Assembly (NCBI GenBank): GCA_026417755.1 | Contig: JAOACQ010000084.1 | Coordinates: 1-37,883, forward strand | DNA: 37,883 bases | Origin: Brevinematales bacterium | GTDB taxonomy: Bacteria > Spirochaetota > Brevinematia > Brevinematales > JAOACQ01 | Direction: 5' to 3' | Part shown: positions 1 to 7,107 of the stretch, piece by piece | Position numbering within the stretch: position 1 is the first letter of the stretch | How the letters are laid out: each line of letters begins with the position of its first letter | The notes under the pieces: generated by a model | Seen by the model: the letters and a program-made list of their open reading frames with translations, nothing else | The model's database searches: none | What the model was told of the DNA's origin: nothing | Translations under genes and position numbers: made by a program

Positions 1-548
1 CCATACAACTTTGCCTCATCAGCCGACATAAAAAAATCTCTTTCTGTGTCCTTTTCAATTTTGTCTATAGGTTGCCCGGTATGCTTTGAAAGTAAATTAT
101 CAAGTATGGATTTTGTTCTTAGCATCTCTTCTGCCTGAATCTTAATATCACTTGCCTGCCCTTGTACGCCACCAGAAGGTTGATGAATCATAACTCTTGC
201 ATTTGGAAGAATAAATCTCTTTCCTTTTGTCCCTGCTGCAAGAAGAACAGCCCCCATAGAAGCTGCTTGTCCTATACATATCGTAGACACATCACTTTTT
301 ATAAATTGAATGGTATCATATATAGCAAGCCCTGCAGAAACAACTCCACCCGGAGAATTTATATAAAGGCTGATATCCCTTTCTGGTTCTTCAGCCTCAA
401 GAAATAAGAGCTGTGCAATAACAAGATTTGCAATATCATCATCTATTGGTTGCCCTAAAAATATTATTCTGTCTTTAAGCAACCTCGAATAAATATCATA
501 AGCTCTTTCACCTCTTGAACTTTGCTCAATAACCATTGGTATTAACAT
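1..548 (-). CDS. clpP: ATP-dependent Clp protease proteolytic subunit ClpP (partial, C-terminus off the left edge)
   Basis: This is the serine peptidase subunit of the Clp protease. It forms the double-heptamer chamber that degrades proteins unfolded by ClpX or ClpA/C in the cytoplasm. I translated 182 codons by hand from an ATG at 548. The catalytic triad is intact: Ser97 in GQAASMGA, His122 in MIHQPSGG and Asp171 in ERDFFMSA, the same numbering as mature E. coli ClpP. The oxyanion stretch SPGGVVSAG is also present. The start is supported by GAGGGAGTGAG just upstream. Only about the last 10-15 residues should be missing. A promoter-like TTTACA-N17-TATATT lies in the 56-nt gap after the FAH-family gene, so clpP may have its own promoter as well as read-through. 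Any clpX partner would lie outside the window. The family assignment is very secure. Confidence 0.97.
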   Translation of the reverse strand, partial: MLIPMVIEQSSRGERAYDIYSRLLKDRIIFLGQPIDDDIANLVIAQLLFLEAEEPERDISLYINSPGGVVSAGLAIYDTIQFIKSDVSTICIGQAASMGAVLLAAGTKGKRFILPNARVMIHQPSGGVQGQASDIKIQAEEMLRTKSILDNLLSKHTGQPIDKIEKDTERDFFMSADEAKLY

Positions 549-571
549 AACTCACTCCCTCTGTTTTTTAA

Positions 572-600
572 AATATAAGAAAAAAACAAAAAAATGTAAA
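572..600 (-). promoter_or_regulatory. Candidate sigma70 promoter for clpP
   Basis: Reading the minus strand, TTTACA (600-595) and TATATT (577-572) are separated by 17 nt, within the gap between the FAH-family stop and the clpP start. The spacing is ideal and both hexamers are one base off consensus. The T-rich spacer makes chance occurrence possible. Confidence 0.45.
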
Positions 601-604
601 GTAT

Positions 605-1354
605 TTATGCTATGTAGTTTTCAAGTTCTGACATACCTTCAATTTTAATCACTATCTTATCACCTCTTTGCATAGGTCCAATTCTGGATGGAGTCCCAGT
701 AGCAATTATATCACCCGGAAAAAGTGTCATTATTTTACTAACATAACTAACAATATCAAAAACATCAAAAATCATATTAGAGGTATTGGAATCTTGCTTT
801 ACTTCTCCATTTAAAATAGCCTGAATTTTAAGACTACTTACATCGAGTTCAGTTTCTATAAAAGGCCCTACTGGAGAAAAAGTATCAAATCCTTTAGCCC
901 TTGCCCATTGCCCATCTTTCTTCTGTAAGTCTCTTGCTGTAACATCATTAAAAGCTGTGTATCCAAGTATGAAATCTTTTGCTTCTTCCTTTGAAATATT
1001 TTTTGTTACTTTTTTTATTACAACCGCCAGTTCGGCCTCATAATCAACCCTTTCCGAACAATCAGGATAAATAATCTTTCCTTTATGTTTTAAAATGCTA
1101 GAAGGTGGTTTTAAAAAAATCAGCGGTTCCTCCGGAAGTTTCATTTTCATCTCTTCTGCATGATCTTTATAATTTAACCCTATAGCTACAATCTTTGTAG
1201 GAATTACAGGCGGAAGTATTTCAAGTTTATTTATCTCAAATTCTTCTTTTAACTCCCTTGAAAATAGATCATCAATTTTATAAACCTTTTCTTCCTCAAC
1301 AATACCATAAAAAAATTCATTCTCTTCTTTATAATAAAAATGTCCTAACTTCAT
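605..1354 (-). CDS. Fumarylacetoacetate hydrolase (FAH) family protein
   Basis: This is a 249-aa single-domain member of the FAH superfamily, which includes acylpyruvases, oxaloacetate decarboxylases and 2-hydroxyhepta-2,4-diene-1,7-dioate isomerases. The core begins near residue 54 (KIVAIGLNYKDHAEEM). The divalent-metal ligands are visible as E106 and E108 in DYEAELAVVI and D137 in GYTAFNDVTARDLQ. The substrate loop KGFDTFSPVGPFI and the C-terminal FPGDIIATGTPSRIGPM are also present. An in-frame TTG at 1366 overlaps the pilZ stop codon. I chose the ATG at 1354 because GAGGG sits 5 nt before it and the TTG has no good ribosome site. It is the last gene of an xseB-pilZ-FAH group, probably translationally coupled to pilZ. 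No aromatic-degradation genes are near, so an acylpyruvase or oxaloacetate-tautomerase housekeeping role is more likely. The substrate cannot be read from the sequence. Confidence 0.9.
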   Translation of the reverse strand: MKLGHFYYKEENEFFYGIVEEEKVYKIDDLFSRELKEEFEINKLEILPPVIPTKIVAIGLNYKDHAEEMKMKLPEEPLIFLKPPSSILKHKGKIIYPDCSERVDYEAELAVVIKKVTKNISKEEAKDFILGYTAFNDVTARDLQKKDGQWARAKGFDTFSPVGPFIETELDVSSLKIQAILNGEVKQDSNTSNMIFDVFDIVSYVSKIMTLFPGDIIATGTPSRIGPMQRGDKIVIKIEGMSELENYIA

Positions 1355-1362
1355 CTTTTCCC

Positions 1363-1698
1363 TCAAAAACTCTCTTTTGCACCTTTTCCGGATTGAAGAA
1401 GAAGATTTGTAACATATTTGTCTATCTTCTCTCTATTTTCATTTGAAATTTCTTCAAAATTTATACCCACAAGATTACCGGTAACATTTCTGACAATACC
1501 CCAGAAATCTATTTCAACATTTGATTGATCTGGAATTCTAAACACTATACGAACAAGATCTCCGGAAACAAAAATCTGTCTCACCTCCATACCAATACCA
1601 CCGGTAGAAATATCAACTATCCTGCCTTCACCTTCAGAATTTTTAAGATAATAAATAGCTTTGATGTTTACAGGAATTCTTGTTGCTCTTTCTCCCAT
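1363..1698 (-). CDS. PilZ-domain protein (putative c-di-GMP effector)
   Basis: This 111-aa protein is essentially a lone PilZ domain, the family that binds cyclic di-GMP and controls motility, envelope or exopolysaccharide functions. The second binding motif is well formed: DISTGGIGMEV, fitting [D/N]xSxxG. The N-terminal arginine motif is less standard. ERATR carries arginines three residues apart rather than the usual RxxxR. Ligand binding is therefore likely but not certain. The core continues with strands GDLVRIVFRIP, IDFWGIVRNV and LVGINFEEIS and a C-terminal helix. A strong AGGAGG precedes the ATG at 1698. It starts 9 nt after the xseB stop and ends where the FAH-family gene begins, so it is co-transcribed with both. 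No diguanylate cyclase is in the window. Confidence 0.85.
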   Translation of the reverse strand: MGERATRIPVNIKAIYYLKNSEGEGRIVDISTGGIGMEVRQIFVSGDLVRIVFRIPDQSNVEIDFWGIVRNVTGNLVGINFEEISNENREKIDKYVTNLLLQSGKGAKESF

Positions 1699-1707
1699 AC
1701 CTTCCTC

Positions 1708-1962
1708 CTACTCCTCAAAAAGCCCAAGTTGAACATTTTCTTCTTCATCACTCAAGAGTTTTTGCATATTTTTAACTTCATAAACTTTTCTTTCAATTCT
1801 ATCAAGTCTTTCTTCAAGTTTTTTAACAAGAGATATTCCCTCTTCATAAAGTGTCACAGCCACTTCAATATCAGGCCCTTTCTCCATCTCTTCTACAATT
1901 GACTCAAGTCTTTTCAGAGCTTCTTCAAAAGATTCTCTTTTCTTTTCAACTTTCTTACCCAT
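1708..1962 (-). CDS. xseB: Exodeoxyribonuclease VII small subunit
   Basis: XseB binds XseA to make exonuclease VII, which cuts single-stranded DNA from either end to oligonucleotides. The 84-aa length is typical. The family core is visible as SFEEALKRLESIVEEME, followed by the IEVAVTLYEEGISLVKKLEERL helix, which together form the usual two-helix hairpin. GGTGGAG precedes the ATG. The large subunit gene xseA is not adjacent here; it commonly is in other bacteria. Instead xseB leads a small operon with pilZ and the FAH-family gene. A candidate promoter lies just upstream. Confidence 0.93.
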   Translation of the reverse strand: MGKKVEKKRESFEEALKRLESIVEEMEKGPDIEVAVTLYEEGISLVKKLEERLDRIERKVYEVKNMQKLLSDEEENVQLGLFEE

Positions 1963-1979
1963 ATTTCTCCACCAGAAAT

Positions 1980-2009
1980 ATTATAAAATAATAAAAATAA
2001 AAAAAGCAA
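1980..2009 (-). promoter_or_regulatory. Candidate sigma70 promoter for xseB-pilZ-FAH
   Basis: On the minus strand, TTGCTT (2009-2004) and a perfect TATAAT (1985-1980) are 18 nt apart and end 18 nt before the xseB ATG. A second TATAAT-like box lies further upstream in the same AT-rich gap. Either could serve. Confidence 0.45.
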
Positions 2010-2043
2010 TATTTTCTCTATTATAACTTCAAATATATTAAGA

Positions 2044-2072
2044 AAGGCTGCCCACTTTCTGTGAACAGCCTT
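2044..2072 (-). terminator. Imperfect hairpin after pfp, probable weak terminator
   Basis: The arms AAGGCTG and CAGCCTT (7 bp) are followed inside by a CC/AA internal loop and a 3-bp CAC/GTG stem around a TTTCT loop. On the minus strand it lies 9 nt after the pfp stop and is followed by TTTCTTAATATA, a poor U tract. It probably attenuates transcription between pfp and xseB. Confidence 0.6.
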
Positions 2073-2081
2073 CTCTAAGAT

Positions 2082-3839
2082 TTAAAAAACTTTTGTTTCC
2101 TTACCAAGATTAAATTCAAGAGAAGAATAGCCTCTATTCAAAGCAACAGTTATTGGCAACTGCTTTGAAACAGGTCCCCAGAGTTGTCGCGGCCCGGGAC
2201 TTGTGAATAGATCCTTTTCTGCCCAATCTTTTCGTCTCTTTTCAAAAAATTTAAAAGCTGGAGAATCTACCTCAACTAGACCTTTTTTAATAACCATCTC
2301 ATTTTTACCATGTCGTTTTTCTATATTAAGAAGCCCGGTAAGTGGAAGCGCAAGTACACTCCCACCTTTATCAAAATCAGTTACTGAAGCTATATATCCA
2401 GTCTTTCCATCAAGTATGAGAGAACCGGCACAAAGACCTAAATTAAGCGTATATGCAGCATCAAATAAACTTGGAGCTCCACATCTTCCCTCATACCCAA
2501 AAAAGTGATTATTTGTCGCAAATTTAAACTTTTTAATTCTTTCCAATCCTTTTTCATCAAAGTTCAGATATGCTATTTCATCCAAATGATTTTTAACTTC
2601 ATTAATTCTTTCTTCAACCATAGTAATCAAAAGCTTCTCTGTTGGAATCTGTGAAACCTGTAAATTTCCATGAGCATCTCTGTCAAGTAAAAGCATCTTT
2701 TCAAATTCATCAGGCAAAGATGCCATTAATTTTGCTGAGTCAGCATTAAGTTTTTTGTATATAAAATCTTTTTTCTCTTCAAACGTAAACATCTTAGAAA
2801 TATCTTCCCCATAATGCCCCATTATGTCATTCAATTCTGCAATCAAAGACTTCATTTCAGGAACAAACTCAATAAGACCTTCCGGAATTACTATAACACC
2901 ATGATTTATCCCTTTTGAAGCCCTCGTAAGTATAACATCACAAATTGACTTTACTATATCACCTAAAGACATCTTCTTTGCTTCAACTTCTTCAGAAATA
3001 AGAGCTATAGCCGGCCTTGTTTGCAGCGCCACTTCTAAAGCCACATGACTTGCTGATCTACCCATAAGTTTAATAAAATGCCAGTATTTTCTAGATGATG
3101 GTGTATCCTGCAAAATATTTCCCACAAGCTCACTATAAATCTTAGTAGCTGTATCAAAACCAAAAGAAATTGGAAGAATATCACCTATTTGCAAGTCTCC
3201 ATCTATTGTCTTTGGAACTCCAATCACCTGAACACCCATGTCATAAAGAAGTTCCGCCAGCACAGCTGCATTTGTATTAGAATCATCTCCTCCAACAACT
3301 ACAATGCCATTAAGTTGATAATCTTTTACTGTTTTTCTAACAGCCTCATATTGTTCCTCACTTTTTATTTTTGTCCTATCAGAACCTAAAAAATCAAATC
3401 CTCCAGTATTGAGAATTCTTTTTACATCTTCCTCTTTAATTTCAAACAAAGTGCCTTCAAGTAATCCCTTGGGACCGTTTTTTACACCAAAAAGAATATT
3501 ACCATCGCCAAGAACCTTCTTAAGCCCAATAATTACATTATGCCCGCCAGCAGCAGGCCCCCCGGAAAATAATACTGCAACTCTTTTACCACTAACATTT
3601 ACACTACCAGATATCCCTTTCAAAATTTTATTCTCAGTCTCTTTCACAGTTTTCGGAAATTCCTTGTTCACTTCAGCAACATCAGATGTTCCTATTTTCT
3701 TGTCTGTTTTTTCAAATTTAGCAGGAACAATTTTACCATCTTTAACAAAAATATCACATACAGGAACATTTAATTTTCTTATCTCATTTTCAAACAAAGA
3801 ATTATGGTTTTCCATAGAAATTAACAAATTTTCAAGCAT
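2082..3839 (-). CDS. pfp: Diphosphate--fructose-6-phosphate 1-phosphotransferase (long PPi-PFK)
   Basis: This enzyme reversibly phosphorylates fructose 6-phosphate with pyrophosphate in the cytoplasm, making the PFK step of glycolysis reversible. At 585 aa it belongs to the long PFP clade found in spirochaetes, chlamydiae and plants, not the ~320-aa ATP-PFK. Visible features are the FSGGPAAGG loop (residues 91-99), GGDDSN (183-188) and PKTIDGD (209-215). The second Asp in GGDDS and the Lys before TIDGD are the known markers of PPi rather than ATP use. MGRSASHVALEVAL and the substrate-binding FGYEGRCGAPS follow. An AGGAGG precedes the ATG, which lies 17 nt after the accA stop. It is therefore co-transcribed with accA, joining glycolysis with fatty-acid synthesis. 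PPi specificity is inferred from motifs and should be reliable. Confidence 0.95.
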   Translation of the reverse strand: MLENLLISMENHNSLFENEIRKLNVPVCDIFVKDGKIVPAKFEKTDKKIGTSDVAEVNKEFPKTVKETENKILKGISGSVNVSGKRVAVLFSGGPAAGGHNVIIGLKKVLGDGNILFGVKNGPKGLLEGTLFEIKEEDVKRILNTGGFDFLGSDRTKIKSEEQYEAVRKTVKDYQLNGIVVVGGDDSNTNAAVLAELLYDMGVQVIGVPKTIDGDLQIGDILPISFGFDTATKIYSELVGNILQDTPSSRKYWHFIKLMGRSASHVALEVALQTRPAIALISEEVEAKKMSLGDIVKSICDVILTRASKGINHGVIVIPEGLIEFVPEMKSLIAELNDIMGHYGEDISKMFTFEEKKDFIYKKLNADSAKLMASLPDEFEKMLLLDRDAHGNLQVSQIPTEKLLITMVEERINEVKNHLDEIAYLNFDEKGLERIKKFKFATNNHFFGYEGRCGAPSLFDAAYTLNLGLCAGSLILDGKTGYIASVTDFDKGGSVLALPLTGLLNIEKRHGKNEMVIKKGLVEVDSPAFKFFEKRRKDWAEKDLFTSPGPRQLWGPVSKQLPITVALNRGYSSLEFNLGKETKVF

Positions 3840-3856
3840 TATATCCTCCTAAAATT

Positions 3857-4810
3857 CTATTCACTTAATACAGCAAACTTACCCATTTTCCTGAACTTTT
3901 CATATCTTTTTTGTAATAATTTAGGTATTGAAAACTTCTTTATCTCACTGTAATGTTTCAATAAATATTCTTTAACATTCTTGAATGTAGTTTCTGGGTC
4001 CCTGTGGGCACCACCATAAGGTTCAGGAATTATCTCATCTATCACACCAAGTTCAAGAAGATCTCTAGAAGTAATCTTTAATGCCTTAGCAGCTTTATCC
4101 ATCTTTGTAGCATCATGCCAGAGAATAGAAGCACACCCTTCTGGAGAAATAACAGAATATATTGAATTTTCAAGCATCAAAACCCTATCTCCTACTCCTA
4201 TCGCAAGAGCTCCACCGCTCCCACCCTCTCCAATAACAGTAACAATAATCTGAGTCTTTAAACCCGACATTTCAAAAAGATTTTTAGCAATAGCTTCACC
4301 CTGCCCTCTTTCTTCACTATCGATACCAGGATAAGCCCCACTTGTATCAACAAAAGTCAAGATTGGCAATTTAAATTTTTCTGCAAGTTTCATTGCCCTG
4401 AGAGCCTTTCTATAACCCTCCGGTTGTGGCATACCAAAGTTCCTGTATATCTTATCCTTAGTGTCCTTACCCTTCTCCTGACCAATAACCATAAATTTTT
4501 GCCCATCAATCTTACCAAAACCGGTAATTATAGCCTTATCATCACCAAAATATCTATCACCATGAATCTCAAGAAAATCTTCAAACAGATTATTTACATA
4601 ATCAATAAAATTTGGTCTTTCTGGATGTCTTGCAACTTTTACAACCTGAAATGGAGATAGATTTTTATAAATAGTCTCTATAATGTATTTTCTCTGTCTT
4701 TCAAGTTCTGCAATTTCCCCTGACAGATCAGCCTTATCCGAATTCTTTTTAAGTAAATTGATATTTTCTTCAATTTCTTTAATAGGTGTTTCAAAATCTA
4801 AATAATACAT
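3857..4810 (-). CDS. accA: Acetyl-CoA carboxylase carboxyltransferase subunit alpha
   Basis: AccA and AccD form the carboxyltransferase that moves CO2 from carboxybiotin to acetyl-CoA, giving malonyl-CoA for fatty-acid synthesis. The 317-aa product is the usual length. Signatures include ARHPERPNFIDYV, EIHGDRYFGDD, GMPQPEGYRKALRAM, TFVDTSGAYPGIDSEERGQG and the oxyanion-hole region GEGGSGGALAIG, then SVISPEGCASILWHD. An in-frame GTG at 4822 would add four residues. I prefer the ATG at 4810 because GTGGAG is the ribosome site for it and nothing suitable precedes the GTG. It is first in the accA-pfp operon, with a good TTGATA-N17-TATCAT promoter upstream. accD is not in the window. Confidence 0.96.
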   Translation of the reverse strand: MYYLDFETPIKEIEENINLLKKNSDKADLSGEIAELERQRKYIIETIYKNLSPFQVVKVARHPERPNFIDYVNNLFEDFLEIHGDRYFGDDKAIITGFGKIDGQKFMVIGQEKGKDTKDKIYRNFGMPQPEGYRKALRAMKLAEKFKLPILTFVDTSGAYPGIDSEERGQGEAIAKNLFEMSGLKTQIIVTVIGEGGSGGALAIGVGDRVLMLENSIYSVISPEGCASILWHDATKMDKAAKALKITSRDLLELGVIDEIIPEPYGGAHRDPETTFKNVKEYLLKHYSEIKKFSIPKLLQKRYEKFRKMGKFAVLSE

Positions 4811-4840
4811 TTTTGACTCCACAAAATATATTTGGTATAT

Positions 4841-4869
4841 ATGATAAAAAAAAATCGATTAATTATCAA
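4841..4869 (-). promoter_or_regulatory. Sigma70-type promoter for accA-pfp
   Basis: On the minus strand, TTGATA (4869-4864) is followed after 17 nt by TATCAT (4846-4841), about 30 nt before the accA ATG. Each hexamer is one base from consensus. It diverges from the stronger promoter of the HATPase gene at 4895-4923. Confidence 0.6.
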
Positions 4870-4894
4870 GAAAAATAAAAGAAAAAAATCATAA

Positions 4895-4923
4895 TTGACA
4901 AAATTAAAATTAGCCTTTATAAT
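4895..4923 (+). promoter_or_regulatory. Perfect-consensus sigma70 promoter (TTGACA-N17-TATAAT)
   Basis: TTGACA (4895-4900) and TATAAT (4918-4923) are separated by exactly 17 nt, the textbook optimum. It points at the HATPase gene starting at 4995 and predicts a transcript start near 4930. That start falls just before two GTTAAC palindromes in the leader. It is the best promoter match in the window. Confidence 0.8.
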
Positions 4924-4931
4924 AAAAATCA

Positions 4932-4955
4932 GTTAACTTTTTATATGGTGTTAAC
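4932..4955 (+). promoter_or_regulatory. Paired GTTAAC palindromes at the transcription start, possible operator or leader stem
   Basis: GTTAAC occurs at 4932-4937 and again at 4950-4955. Each is a 6-bp palindrome, and together they can pair as a 6-bp stem with a 12-nt loop. They sit immediately downstream of the -10 box, a classic place for an operator or a 5'-leader hairpin. No known regulator can be named. Confidence 0.3.
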
Positions 4956-4994
4956 CGATAATCTTTATTATTTTATTGGGGGAGGTTTTATTTT

Positions 4995-5621
4995 ATGGTT
5001 CCCAATATTTACAATTATGAGACAGTGGGCTGGAAAAACGAAAATACGCTTATCGTAAGACTCGATGATGGCAAGGAGATTTTTGTAAAACAACTGACAA
5101 AAGTTGATGATAATCATATATTGTTTAACACTCACGGAATGTATTATAAAGAGTTCCCAAGTGATTTTATGAAAGTAAGAGCTTATACATCATATATTAT
5201 TCAATACGCACCAGAACTTTACAAAGAAATAAACCTGTTAGAACAACAGATAAGTGAAATAGTAAAAAATGGCATAGAACATGGTAACAAAATGGACCCA
5301 AATAAAAAGATAAAAGTATGGTTTGATTTTAATAAAAGAGCAAAGATTATCGTAGAAGATGAAGGGCCTGGTTTCAGAATTATGGAAGATTGGAATAAAT
5401 TTGCTTTAAACAGAACAATATGTCTTGTAAAACAAGATTTTGAACATTTTGCAGATTATGTTGCATGGAAAGGTCCCGAATCAAGAGAAATGGATGGAGG
5501 AAATGCCCTCTTTGCTGCTTTAGAATACTGGAATGGAGGTTTCCTCTATAATTCAAAAGGGAATAAATGTGTAGCTGTTCGTTACTTCCCTGACAATGCA
5601 GAATATAAAAACTACATATAA
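4995..5621 (+). CDS. HATPase_c ATP-binding protein, anti-sigma regulatory factor (RsbW)-like
   Basis: This 208-aa protein has an N-terminal part of about 75 residues that I do not recognise, followed by a GHKL ATPase domain of the anti-sigma/serine-kinase type. The N box is ISEIVKNGIEHGNK and the G1 box is VEDEGPGF. After about 50 residues comes DGGNALFAALEYWNGGF in the place of the usual glycine-rich lid. It has no phospho-acceptor His domain and no membrane segment. It may bind or phosphorylate an anti-anti-sigma (STAS) partner, but no sigma or STAS gene is adjacent. GGGGGAGG lies 9 nt before the ATG. It is a single-gene unit between a perfect promoter and a perfect terminator, so it is probably strongly expressed. 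The domain call is good; the biological role is inference. Confidence 0.75.
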   Translation: MVPNIYNYETVGWKNENTLIVRLDDGKEIFVKQLTKVDDNHILFNTHGMYYKEFPSDFMKVRAYTSYIIQYAPELYKEINLLEQQISEIVKNGIEHGNKMDPNKKIKVWFDFNKRAKIIVEDEGPGFRIMEDWNKFALNRTICLVKQDFEHFADYVAWKGPESREMDGGNALFAALEYWNGGFLYNSKGNKCVAVRYFPDNAEYKNYI

Positions 5622-5623
5622 AT

Positions 5624-5653
5624 AAAAAAGGGTGTTTTAAAACACCCTTTTTT
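5624..5653. terminator. Perfect bidirectional intrinsic terminator
   Basis: A 30-bp perfect palindrome (A6-GGGTGTTTT / AAAACACCC-T6) begins 3 nt after the stop of the HATPase gene and ends 2 nt from the stop codon of the convergent gene at 5656. With A-runs on one side and T-runs on the other, it should terminate transcription from both directions. Confidence 0.92.
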
Positions 5654-5655
5654 TA

Positions 5656-6513
5656 TTATCTAACAACAAGACCACCATTACCTGTCGAATAAACACTATA
5701 TTTCTTGTTTTTAGTTGGGTATAGCATAACAGCTTCACTATAAAACGTTCTTATACCCATCTTTAAGGCCTTATTTTTATCCACCAAGGCTTGAATCAAT
5801 TTTTTTATAGTAGAATCGTACTCATCTTTATCAAGTAAAAATATATCATCTCTATCAAGTTTTAAAGATAATGGAATATCATTATCTATAGAGTTAATAG
5901 AAATACCATCATTAAAGCTAACCTTATCCGAAAATATTTTATATGGTAAACTTAAATTGATAGCTTTCCCACTCTCAACAAGAGAATAATCAAAATTTAT
6001 AACTATAGAATCAATATAAACTCTACTACCCGGTATTTTATATTGAGCCTCACCAGTCATTACATCTGTATTTTTCACAGGAGAATATGCAAAATATCTT
6101 AAATTAACCACTATCTCATCTTTATCCTCTGTGAAATCAACAAAAGCCTCAAGAATCTTTCTTTCTGATTTGAGATTCTTTAATGCCGAATTTAAGTTTT
6201 TAACATCTTTATAGAGAGTTAATGCCTCTTTAGCTTCTTTAATTACGGGAATAAAAGAAATTAAAGCAGATATTAACAATACTCCAACAACTAGTTGAAA
6301 AATATTTGAAAAGAGAAAAAATGTTTTCTCAATACCATTAGCTACAAATTTACCTAAAGAAAAATAACCTTTTTCACTTTTTGAATTAACAAATACAACA
6401 AAAAAAAGTACTAAGCCAATAACTATCCACCCAAAGATATTAAAAAACAAAAATCTTACAATTCCATAAATCCATTCGAGATTTTTAAGCATAGGCAATA
6501 AATTTTCATTCAT
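5656..6513 (-). CDS. Uncharacterised membrane protein, paralogue of its upstream neighbour
   Basis: I do not recognise a named family. This 285-aa protein has two likely membrane helices, about residues 17-43 (FLFFNIFGWIVIGLVLFFVV) and 67-89 (FFLFSNIFQLVVGVLLISAL). A short coiled-coil-like stretch (ALTLYKDVKNLNSALKNLKS) and a soluble beta-rich domain of about 165 residues follow, probably periplasmic. That domain resembles the product of the gene at 6506-7105. GSRVYIDSIVI, LPYKIFSDKVSFNDGISI and a following helix have clear counterparts there. Its ATG overlaps the stop of that gene (8-nt overlap, ATGAATGA), and GAGGTGGAG serves as ribosome site, so translation is coupled. It ends at the shared terminator. 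The function is unknown. Confidence 0.75.
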   Translation of the reverse strand: MNENLLPMLKNLEWIYGIVRFLFFNIFGWIVIGLVLFFVVFVNSKSEKGYFSLGKFVANGIEKTFFLFSNIFQLVVGVLLISALISFIPVIKEAKEALTLYKDVKNLNSALKNLKSERKILEAFVDFTEDKDEIVVNLRYFAYSPVKNTDVMTGEAQYKIPGSRVYIDSIVINFDYSLVESGKAINLSLPYKIFSDKVSFNDGISINSIDNDIPLSLKLDRDDIFLLDKDEYDSTIKKLIQALVDKNKALKMGIRTFYSEAVMLYPTKNKKYSVYSTGNGGLVVR

Positions 6514-7105
6514 ACTCCACCTCTCTTAGTTCAAGCCCCCCATTAATATGAGCCATACATTCATAAACCCTTCCAGTTTTAACCCCATTTACAGTATGTA
6601 AAACAGCAATAAAAATATTCTCTATATATTCATTTTTACTATTCAAGCCATCTGAATACAAAGAATTAATAAAATTAAATAACTCTCTTCCTGAAGATTT
6701 ATAGAGCATTACTTCTCCATCAGGAGCATAATAATCTCCAATGAAAACACCATTCTCTGGAGCTATCACATCACTATAAATTTTCCAAGGGAAAACGACT
6801 AAATTTGATTTTTTAAGCACTATAACCTTACTTTCTATAAAAACATCTCGACCTCTATTAGTTAGGATAAAATTTGTAACCTTGACACCATCAAAACCAT
6901 ACAATTCAAAAGAAACCACCGAATTATCCTCGTCTTGCCCCAACACTTTAAAACTTAAGAAAACATATTCTTTCTTCAATTTTTCTATCTCTTCTGTTAA
7001 AATCTGCTTTCTATTAATTAATTCTATCTTAGTATAAAAAAATAAGACATATAACAAAAAACCCAAAACAAGAAGAAATAAAATGAAAATTAAAAAATTC
7101 TTCAT
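6506..7105 (-). CDS. Uncharacterised membrane-anchored protein, paralogue of the 5656-6513 product
   Basis: This 199-aa protein has one N-terminal membrane helix (residues 4-25) followed by a short charged helix (ILTEEIEKLKKEY) and a beta-rich domain. The order of landmarks is RGRDVFIESKVIVL, then FPWKIYSDVIAPENGVFIGD, then a helix LFNFINSLYSDGLNSKN. This parallels GSRVYIDSIVI, LPYKIFSDKVSFNDGI and TIKKLIQALVDKN in its neighbour. I infer diverged tandem duplicates. It starts 2 nt after the lacI-type gene ends and overlaps the next gene, so the three form an operon. The regulator may therefore control these membrane proteins. I cannot assign a function. Confidence 0.72.
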   Translation of the reverse strand: MKNFLIFILFLLVLGFLLYVLFFYTKIELINRKQILTEEIEKLKKEYVFLSFKVLGQDEDNSVVSFELYGFDGVKVTNFILTNRGRDVFIESKVIVLKKSNLVVFPWKIYSDVIAPENGVFIGDYYAPDGEVMLYKSSGRELFNFINSLYSDGLNSKNEYIENIFIAVLHTVNGVKTGRVYECMAHINGGLELREVEYE

Positions 7106-7107
7106 AT

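Noticed and set aside
162-407. 81-aa plus-strand open frame at the left edge
   Set aside because: It is the antisense shadow of clpP, which has an intact catalytic triad.
4811-4822. GTG start for accA
   Set aside because: The GTG has no ribosome site; its own GTGGAG bases are the ribosome site for the ATG at 4810.
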